Below, piece by piece: positions 18,460 to 26,696 of a stretch of 64,000 nt of DNA; the stretch's first letter is position 1, and each line of letters begins with the position of its first letter. A model generated the notes under the pieces. That model saw nothing but the letters and a program-made list of their open reading frames with translations, was not told the DNA's origin and did no database searches. The stretch is from Sphingobium yanoikuyae (GTDB lineage Bacteria > Pseudomonadota > Alphaproteobacteria > Sphingomonadales > Sphingomonadaceae), in assembly GCF_013001025.1 (NCBI RefSeq), contig NZ_CP053021.1, positions 1,877,501-1,941,500 of the forward strand. The letters run 5' to 3'. Position numbers and translations under genes: made by a program.

Positions 18460-18896
18460 TGAGCTACGGACCCGCACGCGTCCTTCCGGGCGAAGGCATC
18501 AAGATCACCACCAATCCCGATACAGAACCCTTCTGGGGAGCCGCTCGGGAACGGCGGCTCACCGCCTGCCAGTGCGGCGATTGCGGCCATTTTCGTATGC
18601 CGCCTTCGCCCTTTTGCCCCAAATGTCAGTCGACGCGGAAGGTATGGCCCGACCTGCCGGGCACCGGAACGATATTCAGCTTCGCCATCTGTTCGAAAAA
18701 TCCCAGGACGGGTGAAGATTATGTCTACGTACCCGTCGTCGTCAGTCTCGACGGCACCGACGACGCGCGCCTCGTGTCCAATCTGGGCGGTATCAATGCG
18801 GAAGATGTCCGCATCGGTCAGAAGGTTGAGGTGGACTGGAACCCGATTGACGACGGCTGGGTGTTGCCCGTTTTCAAACCCGTGGAGGCCCTATGA
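18459..18896 (+). CDS. DUF35 Zn-ribbon/OB-fold acyl-CoA-binding partner protein
   Basis: This 145-residue protein has an N-terminal helix, a zinc ribbon (Cys39/Cys42 and Cys53/Cys56 in CGDC and CPKC) and an OB fold. DUF35 proteins bind thiolase-like partners and acyl-CoA; examples are the MaoC- and Ltp2-associated proteins of steroid degradation and IpfE of ibuprofen degradation. The length is the usual one. Gene overlap with the thiolase-like protein upstream (TGATG) and the ligase downstream (ATGA) indicates coordinated synthesis. All four zinc ligands are intact, unlike the OB domain of the fused protein at 584-2032. Confidence 0.9.
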   Translation: MSYGPARVLPGEGIKITTNPDTEPFWGAARERRLTACQCGDCGHFRMPPSPFCPKCQSTRKVWPDLPGTGTIFSFAICSKNPRTGEDYVYVPVVVSLDGTDDARLVSNLGGINAEDVRIGQKVEVDWNPIDDGWVLPVFKPVEAL

Positions 18897-20242
18897 GCCA
18901 GATCAGCGAACTCACTCGTCCCGTATCGGCGCAGGGGCCGCAGTCTGATGACCTGCGCTATCTCGATCCGCAGATCGAGACGCTGCCGCGTGCCGAACTG
19001 GACAAGCTCCAGGAATTTCGCCTGCTGTCGATGCTGCAATATGTCTATGATGGCAACGGCCTCATCCGCGAAGTATGGGATGCGGCCGGAGTCAAGCCGT
19101 CGGACATAAAGTCGCTAGCCGATTATCGGGCGAAGGCGCCGTTCATCGACAAGGACATGATCCGCGATTACCGCGACCGCAACGATGATCCGTGCGGCGG
19201 GCTGCGTATCGCTGATTATCGCGACATTCCACATGTCGGCTTCACGTCGGGCACGACCGGCGATCCGACCCCGGTGCCCAATGGCAAGGGCAGCGCCACC
19301 GAACCGGAAATCCTGCGTGAATTCTGGCAGATCGGCGCGCGCGGCGGCGACTATGTCACCTATATGATGTTCACCTTCCGGGGCGGCATCAACCGCACGT
19401 CCTTCCTCAACGAAGCGGGCTTCACGCCGATCCTGTCGCCGCATGATCCTGCGATGTTGCCGCAGATGATCGAGGCGATCGAAACCTATCGCCCGACCAT
19501 TCTCTACATGCTCTCCACGCCGATGATGATCGGGCTGGAGAAGTTTTTCGAGACGAGCGACAAGGATCCGCGCGAGGTCTTCAAGTCGGTCAAGGGGGGC
19601 GTGTTCGGCGGCGAGCCGATGAGTCCGCGCTTCCAGAAGCTGGCCAAGGACTGGGGGATCGAGATTTTCGATTACACCTCCCTGGGCGACGTGACCGGCG
19701 CGATGGAATGTCGCGCGCATAACGGCTTCCACGCCTGGGAAGATCTGGCGCTGGTCGAAAATCTCGATCCTGATGGCAATCCGGTGCCCGATGGCGAGAT
19801 GGGCGAACTGGTCGTCACGGCCCTGTCCGATCCCTGGGCGCCGCTGGTTCGCTTTCGTACAGCCGATCTCGTCAAGTTCGACCGCTCGCCATGCAGTTGT
19901 GGGCGCACCCATCTGCGCTTCTGGACGCTGGGCCGTGCCGGCGACCAGACATTCATCAATGGGACCGCGGTCCTGCCGCGCGACATCCAGGCGATCGTCG
20001 AACAATTCCCCGAAACCAAGGCGGCCCTGTTCCAGATCATCCGGCCCCAGGCCCGGATGGACTTGCTGCGTCTGCGCGTGGGTTATGAAGGGCTGACCGA
20101 CAGCCAGGAGGCGCTTGCGGCCCGTATCGCCAGCAAGGTGGCGCAGGTGCTGGGCGTTCCGTCCGACATCGAACTGGTCCCGGCAGAAGAGTTGCTGAAG
20201 CTTGGCCCCCCCCAGAAAATCCCGAGGGTAACAAAGTCATGA
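18893..20242 (+). CDS. PaaK-like adenylate-forming acid-CoA ligase
   Basis: The 449-residue protein resembles phenylacetate-CoA ligase-type enzymes of the ANL superfamily. The phosphate-binding loop TSGTTGDPT is at residues 118-126; further motifs include the YTSLGD adenylate region and a VRFRTADLVKF hinge, followed by a cysteine pair CSC typical of PaaK zinc sites. The C-terminus ends with KIPRVTKS. It probably activates an aromatic or cyclic carboxylic acid with ATP and CoA, but the acid is not known. It overlaps both neighbours by 4 bases. It is the intact ANL ligase of this operon, in contrast to the degenerate one at 21,743-23,299. Confidence 0.86.
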   Translation: MSQISELTRPVSAQGPQSDDLRYLDPQIETLPRAELDKLQEFRLLSMLQYVYDGNGLIREVWDAAGVKPSDIKSLADYRAKAPFIDKDMIRDYRDRNDDPCGGLRIADYRDIPHVGFTSGTTGDPTPVPNGKGSATEPEILREFWQIGARGGDYVTYMMFTFRGGINRTSFLNEAGFTPILSPHDPAMLPQMIEAIETYRPTILYMLSTPMMIGLEKFFETSDKDPREVFKSVKGGVFGGEPMSPRFQKLAKDWGIEIFDYTSLGDVTGAMECRAHNGFHAWEDLALVENLDPDGNPVPDGEMGELVVTALSDPWAPLVRFRTADLVKFDRSPCSCGRTHLRFWTLGRAGDQTFINGTAVLPRDIQAIVEQFPETKAALFQIIRPQARMDLLRLRVGYEGLTDSQEALAARIASKVAQVLGVPSDIELVPAEELLKLGPPQKIPRVTKS

Positions 20243-20916
20243 GCGAGACCTTGTCGATGATCCGGCCCAGCGCCATCGCGCAGTTCAGCGATAATGGCGT
20301 GACGCGTCTGCTGCCGATCAGCGAGCGCGAAGTGAACCGCACCATTGCCTTCTTCCGCCGCGTACTGGCGAGCGACTGGGATCTGCGCGGCCGCTTCGCG
20401 CTGATCCTGGGGACACAGGCCGACGCCTATTTCCTTGCCGCCTTCGAACGCGCGCTTCAGGAACGCGGCGTGACGGTGTGCAATTCGGAAGCCAATAGCT
20501 GGGATGGCGCCCGCACTGAAGCGACTATCCGGCGCTTCGACGTCGCGATCGTCGCGGTGGTAACACCCATCGTTCTAGATGCCATCCGCAACGCGGGCCA
20601 CGACGCGAAAACCTTGTTCCAAGGGAAGATCGTTTGGGCGCAGGGCGACGCCTATGATGCGCTGGAAGGAACCGAAGGGATCGACTTGCGCCGCTGGATA
20701 CCGCTCGGCCCTGCTTTCGCGATCGAGGGGCGGCACCGCGGGGGCGCCCATTATGACGGCCGCGAATGGCTGATCGAGACGCACGGCGACACGACCTATG
20801 TCACCAGCCGCCTAGATCGCGCCATGGCCTTCGATCGGCTTCCAGTGGCCCTGACGGCGCGGATCAATACCGACCCCTGTCCCGGCGGCGCCCTGGGGCC
20901 GCGCATCGTCCTTTGA
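20239..20916 (+). CDS. Conserved-looking protein of unknown function in ligase operon
   Basis: I do not recognise this 225-residue protein. It has no signal peptide or membrane segment. A Rossmann-like alternation is suggested by segments RFALILGTQADAYFLAAF, VAIVAVVTPIVLDAI and KIVWAQGD, and it may be related to the N-terminal subdomain of an adenylate-forming enzyme, but this is speculation. Its ATG overlaps the ligase stop (ATGA), and its stop overlaps a TTG start of the next hydrolase (TTGA), so it is embedded in the operon and very likely acts with the PaaK-like ligase or the degenerate ligase downstream. Codon use matches its neighbours. Confidence 0.72.
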   Translation: MSETLSMIRPSAIAQFSDNGVTRLLPISEREVNRTIAFFRRVLASDWDLRGRFALILGTQADAYFLAAFERALQERGVTVCNSEANSWDGARTEATIRRFDVAIVAVVTPIVLDAIRNAGHDAKTLFQGKIVWAQGDAYDALEGTEGIDLRRWIPLGPAFAIEGRHRGGAHYDGREWLIETHGDTTYVTSRLDRAMAFDRLPVALTARINTDPCPGGALGPRIVL

Positions 20917-21746
20917 TCAGTTTCCACGGACATGGCGGCATTATGCTGGCGGCGGATGAGGCGGGGCCCCCCGATGGCCCCAGCGTCATCTTTCTCCATG
21001 GCGGCGGTCAAACCCGTCACAGTTGGGGCACTGCCCTCAATGCTGCGTCGGCGCGCGGTTTCCATGCGATCACCGTCGACCTACGCGGCCATGGCGACAG
21101 CGACTGGGCGTCCGACGGCGACTATCGCATTGACGCTCATGTTGGCGACATCCGTGCGATCGTGGCGACCATGCCCGACGCGCCGGTGCTGGTCGGCGCA
21201 TCGCTCGGTGGCCTTGCGGCTCTTTTGGCCGTCGGAGAAAGTCCTGCGCTGATCGCCCGTGGCCTTGTCCTGGTAGATGTCGTGCCGCAAATCGAGATGG
21301 AGGGCGCGCAGGAAATTCGGGGCTTCATGACCGGCAATCCCGACGGCTTTGCCACCGTCGAGGAAGCCGCCGATGCCGTGGCCGCCTATCTGCCCCATCG
21401 CAAGCGTCCGTCCGATCCCGCCGGCCTTATGAAGAATTTGCGTCGCCGTGCGGATGGCCGGCTTCATTGGCATTGGGATCCGGCCATGCTGGGCGATCTG
21501 AAGGGACTCGATCCCACAGAGCGCGAAACCCGCTTTACCCACGCCGCAATGCAGGTGCGCGTCCCGACCCTGCTGATCCGTGGCGGCATGAGCCGTGTCG
21601 TCAGCATGGACGGGGTCGCCGCCTTCCAGAGCGCCATCCCCCACAGCGAATTCATCAACATCGAGCAGGCGGACCATATGGTCGCGGGGGATGCGAATGA
21701 CGCATTCAACGCACCGCTGCTCGACTTTCTGGACCGAAACCGATGA
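20913..21746 (+). CDS. Alpha/beta hydrolase
   Basis: This 277-residue hydrolase has FLHGGGQT near the oxyanion hole, the nucleophile elbow GASLGG, and a C-terminal QADHMVAGD histidine. It is clearly paralogous to the hydrolase half of the fusion at 15,838 (shared LHGGGQT, DLRGHG, GDIRA and ASLGG blocks). The start is taken as TTG 20913, overlapping the upstream stop as TTGA; this gives an N-terminus (SFHGHGGIMLAADE) aligned with the paralogue. The first in-frame ATG is at 20943 and would remove ten residues. It overlaps the next gene by 4 bases. It may hydrolyse a thioester, lactone or C-C bond of a pathway intermediate. Confidence 0.85.
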   Translation: MISFHGHGGIMLAADEAGPPDGPSVIFLHGGGQTRHSWGTALNAASARGFHAITVDLRGHGDSDWASDGDYRIDAHVGDIRAIVATMPDAPVLVGASLGGLAALLAVGESPALIARGLVLVDVVPQIEMEGAQEIRGFMTGNPDGFATVEEAADAVAAYLPHRKRPSDPAGLMKNLRRRADGRLHWHWDPAMLGDLKGLDPTERETRFTHAAMQVRVPTLLIRGGMSRVVSMDGVAAFQSAIPHSEFINIEQADHMVAGDANDAFNAPLLDFLDRNR

Positions 21747-23299
21747 CCAACCACGCCGATCTTTCCCCCTATATCGCCGTCCATCATTACGGTCTGGGTG
21801 ACCTGTTGCATGAGCAGGCGCGCAGCCGGCCGCACATGATTGCGGCCATCGACGGCGAACATCGCTTCACCTATGCCGAATTTGATGAACGGGTGAACCG
21901 CCTTGCAGGCGTTTTGCGCGCCCGCAGTGTCGGTCATGGCGATCGCGTCCTGTGGCTCGGTCAGAACAGTATGCGTGTACTTGAAGCGCTACTGGCCTCC
22001 GCCCGCGTCGGAGCCATTTTCTGCCCTGCCAACTGGCGTGCCTCGGTGCCCGAAATCGCCGCCATGCTGGAAGACTTCGATCCCAGCGTAATATTCTGGC
22101 AGAATGAGGAGATTGGAGAAGGCAATCGCCAGGCTCGGGGCGGCTGGAAACCCGACAGCCACTGGATCTGCCATGACGGCTGCGAGGGCGAGGACAGCTA
22201 TGAAGCGTTGCTCGCGGCGGCTGATCCCGAAAGCGATTTTGCCCCCGTCGATACTGGCACGCCCTTGCTGGCCGTCTACACCGCTGCCTTTTCCGGTCGC
22301 GCGGGCGCAGCGCTCCTCAGTCACGAATCCTTGCTCATCATGGCCTGGCTTGCGCTGCAATCGCAGAAGATCGACGAGCATTCGGGCTATCTCGTATCCG
22401 GCCCGATGTTTCATATTGGCGTCCTTATGGGCACGCTCGGCACCTTCCTGGCAGGCGGGCGCAACGCTTTCGTGCCGCGCGTGGAGGCCGAAAATCTCCT
22501 GCGGATGATCGAGGCGGAAAAGCTGACGCACGCCTTCGTGCCCCAGCCGACCGTATTGCAGATGCGGGACGTCAACAAAGACGGCACCTATGACGTGACC
22601 AGCCTTTTTGCCGATAATCAGATGTCTGACTGGCGGATGCCGATGGTCATGCCGGCCGACGCCCCGGCAGTGCGAAAGCTGGGTGGCTATGGCCAGACGG
22701 AGATTGGCGGGCTGACATCGGTGCTGTGGATGGGAGGGCAGGGCGCAGGCCGCCCCGTGCCCTTCGTTTCGTTCAAGATCGGCGATGAAGAAGGCAATGA
22801 ACTGCCCCGCGGCCAGACCGGCGAAATCTTCGCGCGCGGACCGATCGTCATGTGCGGCTATTGGAACCGGCCGGAGGAAAATGCGCGTCGCGTCGTCAAT
22901 GGCTGGCACCGCACCAATGATTTGGGCAAGCGTCTGGAAGACGGCAGCCTGGTCTTTGTCGGTCCCAAGACGACGATGATCAAGACCGGGATCGAGAATG
23001 TCTATCCGGCCGAGGTGGAGGCCTGCCTGCGCCAGCATCCCGGCGTTGCTGACGTCTGCGTGATCGGCGTGCCCGACCCCAAATGGGACCAGAATGTCAA
23101 GGCGGTCGTCATCCGCAGGGAGGGCGTGGAGGTCGATGCCCAGGCGCTGATCGATCATTGCCGCGACCGCATGGCATCGTACAAGAAGCCAAAGATCGTC
23201 CACTTCGTCGACAGCCTGCCGCGTACCGCTCAGGGTTTTGTGGATCGCGCAGCGGTGGATGCAGACTTCGGCGGTGGCGGCTATCCCAGCGTGGGATGA
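21743..23299 (+). CDS. Degenerate acyl-CoA ligase (ANL superfamily)
   Basis: The 518-residue protein follows the fold of fatty-acid/aromatic acyl-CoA ligases end to end, including GYGQTEIGG and WHRTNDLGKRLEDG. Two key motifs are changed. The phosphate loop, normally TSGTTG, is YTAAFSGRAGAA (residues 179-190), and the adenylation lysine in the usual GK near the C-terminus is replaced by Phe499 in LPRTAQGFVDR. Loss of this lysine usually abolishes acyl-adenylate formation while the CoA-transfer half can remain. The protein may act on a pre-formed adenylate, bind acyl-CoA, or serve as a partner of the PaaK-like ligase in the same operon. It is the last gene of the overlapped operon. Confidence 0.82.
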   Translation: MTNHADLSPYIAVHHYGLGDLLHEQARSRPHMIAAIDGEHRFTYAEFDERVNRLAGVLRARSVGHGDRVLWLGQNSMRVLEALLASARVGAIFCPANWRASVPEIAAMLEDFDPSVIFWQNEEIGEGNRQARGGWKPDSHWICHDGCEGEDSYEALLAAADPESDFAPVDTGTPLLAVYTAAFSGRAGAALLSHESLLIMAWLALQSQKIDEHSGYLVSGPMFHIGVLMGTLGTFLAGGRNAFVPRVEAENLLRMIEAEKLTHAFVPQPTVLQMRDVNKDGTYDVTSLFADNQMSDWRMPMVMPADAPAVRKLGGYGQTEIGGLTSVLWMGGQGAGRPVPFVSFKIGDEEGNELPRGQTGEIFARGPIVMCGYWNRPEENARRVVNGWHRTNDLGKRLEDGSLVFVGPKTTMIKTGIENVYPAEVEACLRQHPGVADVCVIGVPDPKWDQNVKAVVIRREGVEVDAQALIDHCRDRMASYKKPKIVHFVDSLPRTAQGFVDRAAVDADFGGGGYPSVG

Positions 23300-23314
23300 T
23301 CCGCCAGACCAGTG

Positions 23315-24712
23315 TCAATCCGCTGCGACCCCGGCATTGCGCGGCAAAGCAAAGGCCAGCAGCGTGGCCGTGATGCACAGCGCCACGATCACGCCCATTG
23401 CCAGGAAAAAGGCGCCCGTGGTGGGGTAGCTCGCTCCGCCGCCGGGCGTGGCAACGGTGCTGGTCGCCAGTAGCACCGAAACCATCTGCGCGCCGACGCC
23501 CAGAAAGGCTTGCCGCATGACCGTCATCATGCCCGCCGCCTCGCTCGTGCGGTCCGGCGGCACCGCGCCCGCCAATATGGTCGGGCCGACGGCGAACTGC
23601 ATCGTCGCACCGAAGGATATCAGGATCAGGATCATCGTGACGACCAGGATGCTGTCATTGAAGAACATGGCGAGCAGCCACCCCGCGGTGGTCAGCAAGC
23701 CTCCTGTTATCATCGTTGTGCGACCGCCGCCCCGTGACGTCATCCAGCCGCTCAGCGGCCCGGCCGCCAGCGAACCAATATTGGACGGCAGCTTCGCCAA
23801 GCCAGCCAGTGTTGCCGTCGCGCCAAGCCCGATCTGGGTCCAGGTCGGCGCCTGCAACAGCAGCGAGAAGACTAGCGTGATCTGGAGCGTACTCATCGCC
23901 ACCAGCGCCGTCACAGCGTTGGCAATGAACACCTGGGAGTTGGCAAAGAGGCGTACGTCGAACAGGGGCCTGGCCGTCCGCAGGCTTGTCCATATCCACA
24001 GCACCAGCAAGGTCAGGCCCGACACTGTCGCCGCGCCTGTGCGCCAGTCGGCCAGTCCCCATCTGGGACCGCTTGTTATCGCGAGCAGCAGGGCGAAGAT
24101 GGCAGGGACGAACAATATCCCCCCGACCCAGTCCAGACGTCCCTCGATGATGATGCGCGGCGATCTTGGCAGCGCCAGGTAGATGGCTGCAAAAGCGGTG
24201 GCGGCGAACAACGCACTGGCGAAGAAGACCCCATGCCAGGAGAAATGATCGACGATCATGCCGCCTATCACCAGCCCGCAGGCCGTTCCCGCAGATGCGC
24301 CGGAAATCATCAGGCCGATGCCCATCGGTACTTTCCTCGGCGGCAGATTTTCGCGCACCAGCCCCACGCAGAGCGGGAGGATGGCGCCGGTAAGCCCCTG
24401 GAGGCATCGCCCGGCGAGGAGCATTGGATAGTTGGCTGAAAAAGTGCTGACGAGGGAGCCGACGAACCCTACAGCCAGCATCGCCAGCATCAGGCGGCGC
24501 CGCCCGAAAATATCTCCCAAACGCCCCGCCAGCGCGGCGGCCCCGGCGCCGATCAGCAGGTAGGAGGTGATGAGCCAGCCGACTCGCACCGGATCGCCAA
24601 GGTCGTCGGTCAGCGCGCGTTGTGCGGCATAGATCATGGCGGTTTCGAACGATCCGGTGATCTCCGCAACCCACAGCGCGCCAATGACCGCTGCCGTCGA
24701 TCCGTTTTTCAT
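23315..24712 (-). CDS. MFS transporter, DHA2-like (14 TM)
   Basis: This 465-residue major facilitator protein has about fourteen hydrophobic segments, the motif A loop GRLGDIFGRRRLMLA, and the arrangement of the DHA2 drug:H+ antiporter group. It may export a toxic intermediate or import substrate; direction is not determined by the sequence. ATG 24712 is chosen because GGAGAAGG lies about 6 bases before it; the frame is open 24 bases further upstream. It is divergent from the tandem SDR genes, with an operator-like motif in the gap, and convergent with the ligase operon, separated by 15 bases. Confidence 0.87.
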   Translation of the reverse strand: MKNGSTAAVIGALWVAEITGSFETAMIYAAQRALTDDLGDPVRVGWLITSYLLIGAGAAALAGRLGDIFGRRRLMLAMLAVGFVGSLVSTFSANYPMLLAGRCLQGLTGAILPLCVGLVRENLPPRKVPMGIGLMISGASAGTACGLVIGGMIVDHFSWHGVFFASALFAATAFAAIYLALPRSPRIIIEGRLDWVGGILFVPAIFALLLAITSGPRWGLADWRTGAATVSGLTLLVLWIWTSLRTARPLFDVRLFANSQVFIANAVTALVAMSTLQITLVFSLLLQAPTWTQIGLGATATLAGLAKLPSNIGSLAAGPLSGWMTSRGGGRTTMITGGLLTTAGWLLAMFFNDSILVVTMILILISFGATMQFAVGPTILAGAVPPDRTSEAAGMMTVMRQAFLGVGAQMVSVLLATSTVATPGGGASYPTTGAFFLAMGVIVALCITATLLAFALPRNAGVAAD

Positions 24713-24804
24713 CCGGCACCTTCTCCTGCAATGCACGCCTTAACTGGCGCTATGTCATTTTTCCCTGGCTATAGCGAAGGTGGCGCCGCTACGATAGTGC
24801 TGTT

Positions 24805-24817
24805 GCACCTAGTTAGC
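24805..24817. promoter_or_regulatory. Candidate cluster operator (MFS / SDR gap)
   Basis: GCACCTAGTTAGC lies in the divergent gap, 33 bases before the likely GTG start of the SDR gene. It carries the exact ACCTAGTTA core. Confidence 0.5.
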
Positions 24818-24849
24818 GATGATGGAAAATTCATGAGGAGATGGAAGGC

Positions 24850-25731
24850 GTGAACATCCCTGCAAATCATATCGTGGTGGAACCACCCCCGTTCCAAACC
24901 GCGCCCTTTCCGGCCGATTGCTTTGCCGGCCAGGCCGTCGTCGTCACCGGCGGCGGCTCCGGCATGGGCCTCGCTATGGCGACGGCTTTCGGGCAGGGCG
25001 GGGCAAAGGTCGCGCTGCTCGGCCGCACCGCCGAAACGCTGGAAAAGGGTCTGGCGACCTTGTCCGATCTCGGCATCGTCGCGCTCGGTGTTCAGGGTGA
25101 CGTGCGCAACCCGGACGCCATTGCTGCCGCGTTCGACACCGTCGAACGGGAATTGGGGCCAGTGACGTTGCTCGCCAACAACGCCGGCGGCAATTATCCG
25201 GTGCTGGCCGAGGCCATGTCGCCAGGCCAGTGGCGATCGATCACCCGCATCGCGATCGACGGCACCTTCTTCGTCTCGTCGGAATTTGCCCGGCGCCGCA
25301 TTGCGGCGGGCCGCGGCGGCGCGATCGTCAACAATTCGGCGCAATATGTCTGGTCGGGCTTTCCCGGCGACGCCCATTCGGCGGCGGCCAAGGCGGCGAT
25401 AGTTTCCATGACGACAGCCCATGCCGCCGACTGGAAAGCGCATGGTATTCGCGTCAATTGCGTGGCGGCGGGCTTCTTCCCGCATGAACGCTCCAATGCG
25501 TCGGACGATGCGGAATCCGTTGCGCGCCTGGGCGCCATGTTCCCGCTCGGCAGGGTCGGGCGGACGCGCGAATTTGGCTGGGTGTCGGCCTTTCTCTGCT
25601 CGCCCTTCGCGTCCGGTGTGACGGGTGAAACGCTGGTGATCGACGGCGGGGACCGTCTGCGTCGTCAGTTGATGAGCCCTGCCTTCGTGCCACCGCGCGA
25701 ACGCGACTCGATCTGGGGAGTGGCGCCATGA
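24850..25731 (+). CDS. SDR-family 2,4-dienoyl-CoA reductase-like oxidoreductase
   Basis: The 293-residue protein has the NADP(H)-binding motif TGGGSGMGLAMA, an NNAGGNYPV segment and the C-terminal DGGDRL. The usual YxxxK is replaced by a segment AHSAAAKAA with Lys but without Tyr at the canonical place, which is the pattern seen in peroxisomal 2,4-dienoyl-CoA reductases. GTG 24850 is preferred: GAGGAG sits 9 bases before it, whereas ATG 24841 directly touches that sequence. The next gene, a shortened SDR, overlaps by 4 bases, so a heteromeric enzyme is likely. It could reduce a dienoyl-CoA intermediate formed by one of the ACADs. Confidence 0.82.
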   Translation: MNIPANHIVVEPPPFQTAPFPADCFAGQAVVVTGGGSGMGLAMATAFGQGGAKVALLGRTAETLEKGLATLSDLGIVALGVQGDVRNPDAIAAAFDTVERELGPVTLLANNAGGNYPVLAEAMSPGQWRSITRIAIDGTFFVSSEFARRRIAAGRGGAIVNNSAQYVWSGFPGDAHSAAAKAAIVSMTTAHAADWKAHGIRVNCVAAGFFPHERSNASDDAESVARLGAMFPLGRVGRTREFGWVSAFLCSPFASGVTGETLVIDGGDRLRRQLMSPAFVPPRERDSIWGVAP

Positions 25732-26354
25732 ACGCGATGCTTGATCTGCTCGCAGGGCGTCATGCTATGGTCGCGGGGACCGGCGCCGCCGTCGACAGCG
25801 TGGCAAAGGCGCTGGCTGCACTCGGCGCGCGCGTCACCCACATCAGGAATCCATCTGCTGATGCTGCCGCCATCGCCGCGGCCTTTGTCGAAGCCGACGC
25901 GCGGCAGGGGCGGCCCGTCAACCTGCTCGTCCATGCCGGAGCACCGCTTGGCAACGAAGCCGCCGAAACCGTTTCGGTTGAAGGCTGGCGACACGGGTTC
26001 TCGGCCGATATCGACGGCCGCTTCCTGCACGCGGCGGAATTTGCCCGCCGCCGCATCGCCGCGCATGAGCGGGGCGCTATCCTGTTCCTGATGCCGTCAC
26101 CGCGGATTTGTAGCGGCCGCGCGGCACAATTGAGCGCCCATGGAGCGCTCGACAATCTGGTCAAGTCGCTGGCGGTCGAATGGGGCCGGGACGGTATCAG
26201 GACCAACGCAATCGCCAGTGCTGTGGTTGATGATTTCGCCGCGGCATCCAGCGCGGCGCAAGCGTCGCTCGGCAATCTGGCTGGCTATATCCTCAGCGAC
26301 CATGGCGCCTACATTACCGGCATGGTCATGGGAATCGACGAACTACCGGTCTGA
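25728..26354 (+). CDS. Shortened SDR-fold protein, probably non-catalytic partner
   Basis: This 208-residue protein has the SDR fold but lacks the catalytic features. The N-terminus (GRHAMVAGTGAAVDSVAKAL) has no TGxxxGxG loop. The active-site region reads QLSAHGALDNLVKSLA, so Tyr and Lys are both absent. The C-terminal DHGAYITGMVMGID block is well preserved. Its start overlaps the catalytic SDR upstream (ATGA), and the two share FARRRIAA-type segments. It is therefore probably a structural subunit in a heterodimer or heterotetramer, though decay is possible. The frame is intact and codon use matches the cluster, which argues for function. Confidence 0.75.
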   Translation: MNAMLDLLAGRHAMVAGTGAAVDSVAKALAALGARVTHIRNPSADAAAIAAAFVEADARQGRPVNLLVHAGAPLGNEAAETVSVEGWRHGFSADIDGRFLHAAEFARRRIAAHERGAILFLMPSPRICSGRAAQLSAHGALDNLVKSLAVEWGRDGIRTNAIASAVVDDFAAASSAAQASLGNLAGYILSDHGAYITGMVMGIDELPV

Positions 26355-26397
26355 CGATCGGCATGTCTTCCCCTGACATGCGCGCACATCAAAAAAA

Positions 26398-26424
26398 GGG
26401 CCGGCGAACTGCCGGCCCTTTTCA
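26398..26424 (+). terminator. Rho-independent terminator after SDR pair
   Basis: GGGCCGGC and GCCGGCCC form a perfect stem around GAACT, followed by TTTTC and preceded by seven A residues, so it can act in both directions. Confidence 0.8.
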
Positions 26425-26696
26425 TGTCTGACCCAATTGTGATCGTTTCAGTTTATTTTCTGATGAACGGGGACCGAAAAAAGCTTCAAATGTAGGATTT
26501 CATCTGCTTCATACTTAGCGATGATATATCGCAAATCGGTTCCCCTATGCTTATGGTCGCGCTTTCAGCTAGGCTCGCAAAAGTGGCTTCAACAGTGACT
26601 TAAGGTGACATCGACGGCTGCGCTTCGCGGTGCTTTTGTCACCTTAAGGTGCATTTTCGCCGGGCGCGGCGCTTTAGGCGCGTCTGGCGGAAGCGG
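26425..26696. other. Gene-free convergent gap with hairpin repeat
   Basis: No gene is seen between the terminator and the 3' end of the TonB receptor. The gap holds copy B of the two-part repeat: a box around 26,470-26,513 (including ATGTAGGATTTCATCTGCTT) and the hairpin at 26,601-26,646. It is somewhat A+T-richer than the genes. Confidence 0.5.
26601..26646. repeat. 46-base hairpin repeat, copy B
   Basis: TAAGGTGACA at 26601-26610 pairs perfectly with TGTCACCTTA at 26637-26646 around 26 bases. It matches copy A at 7025-7070 in stem sequence, total length and an upstream box. In this place it may also end transcription of the receptor gene. Confidence 0.5.
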
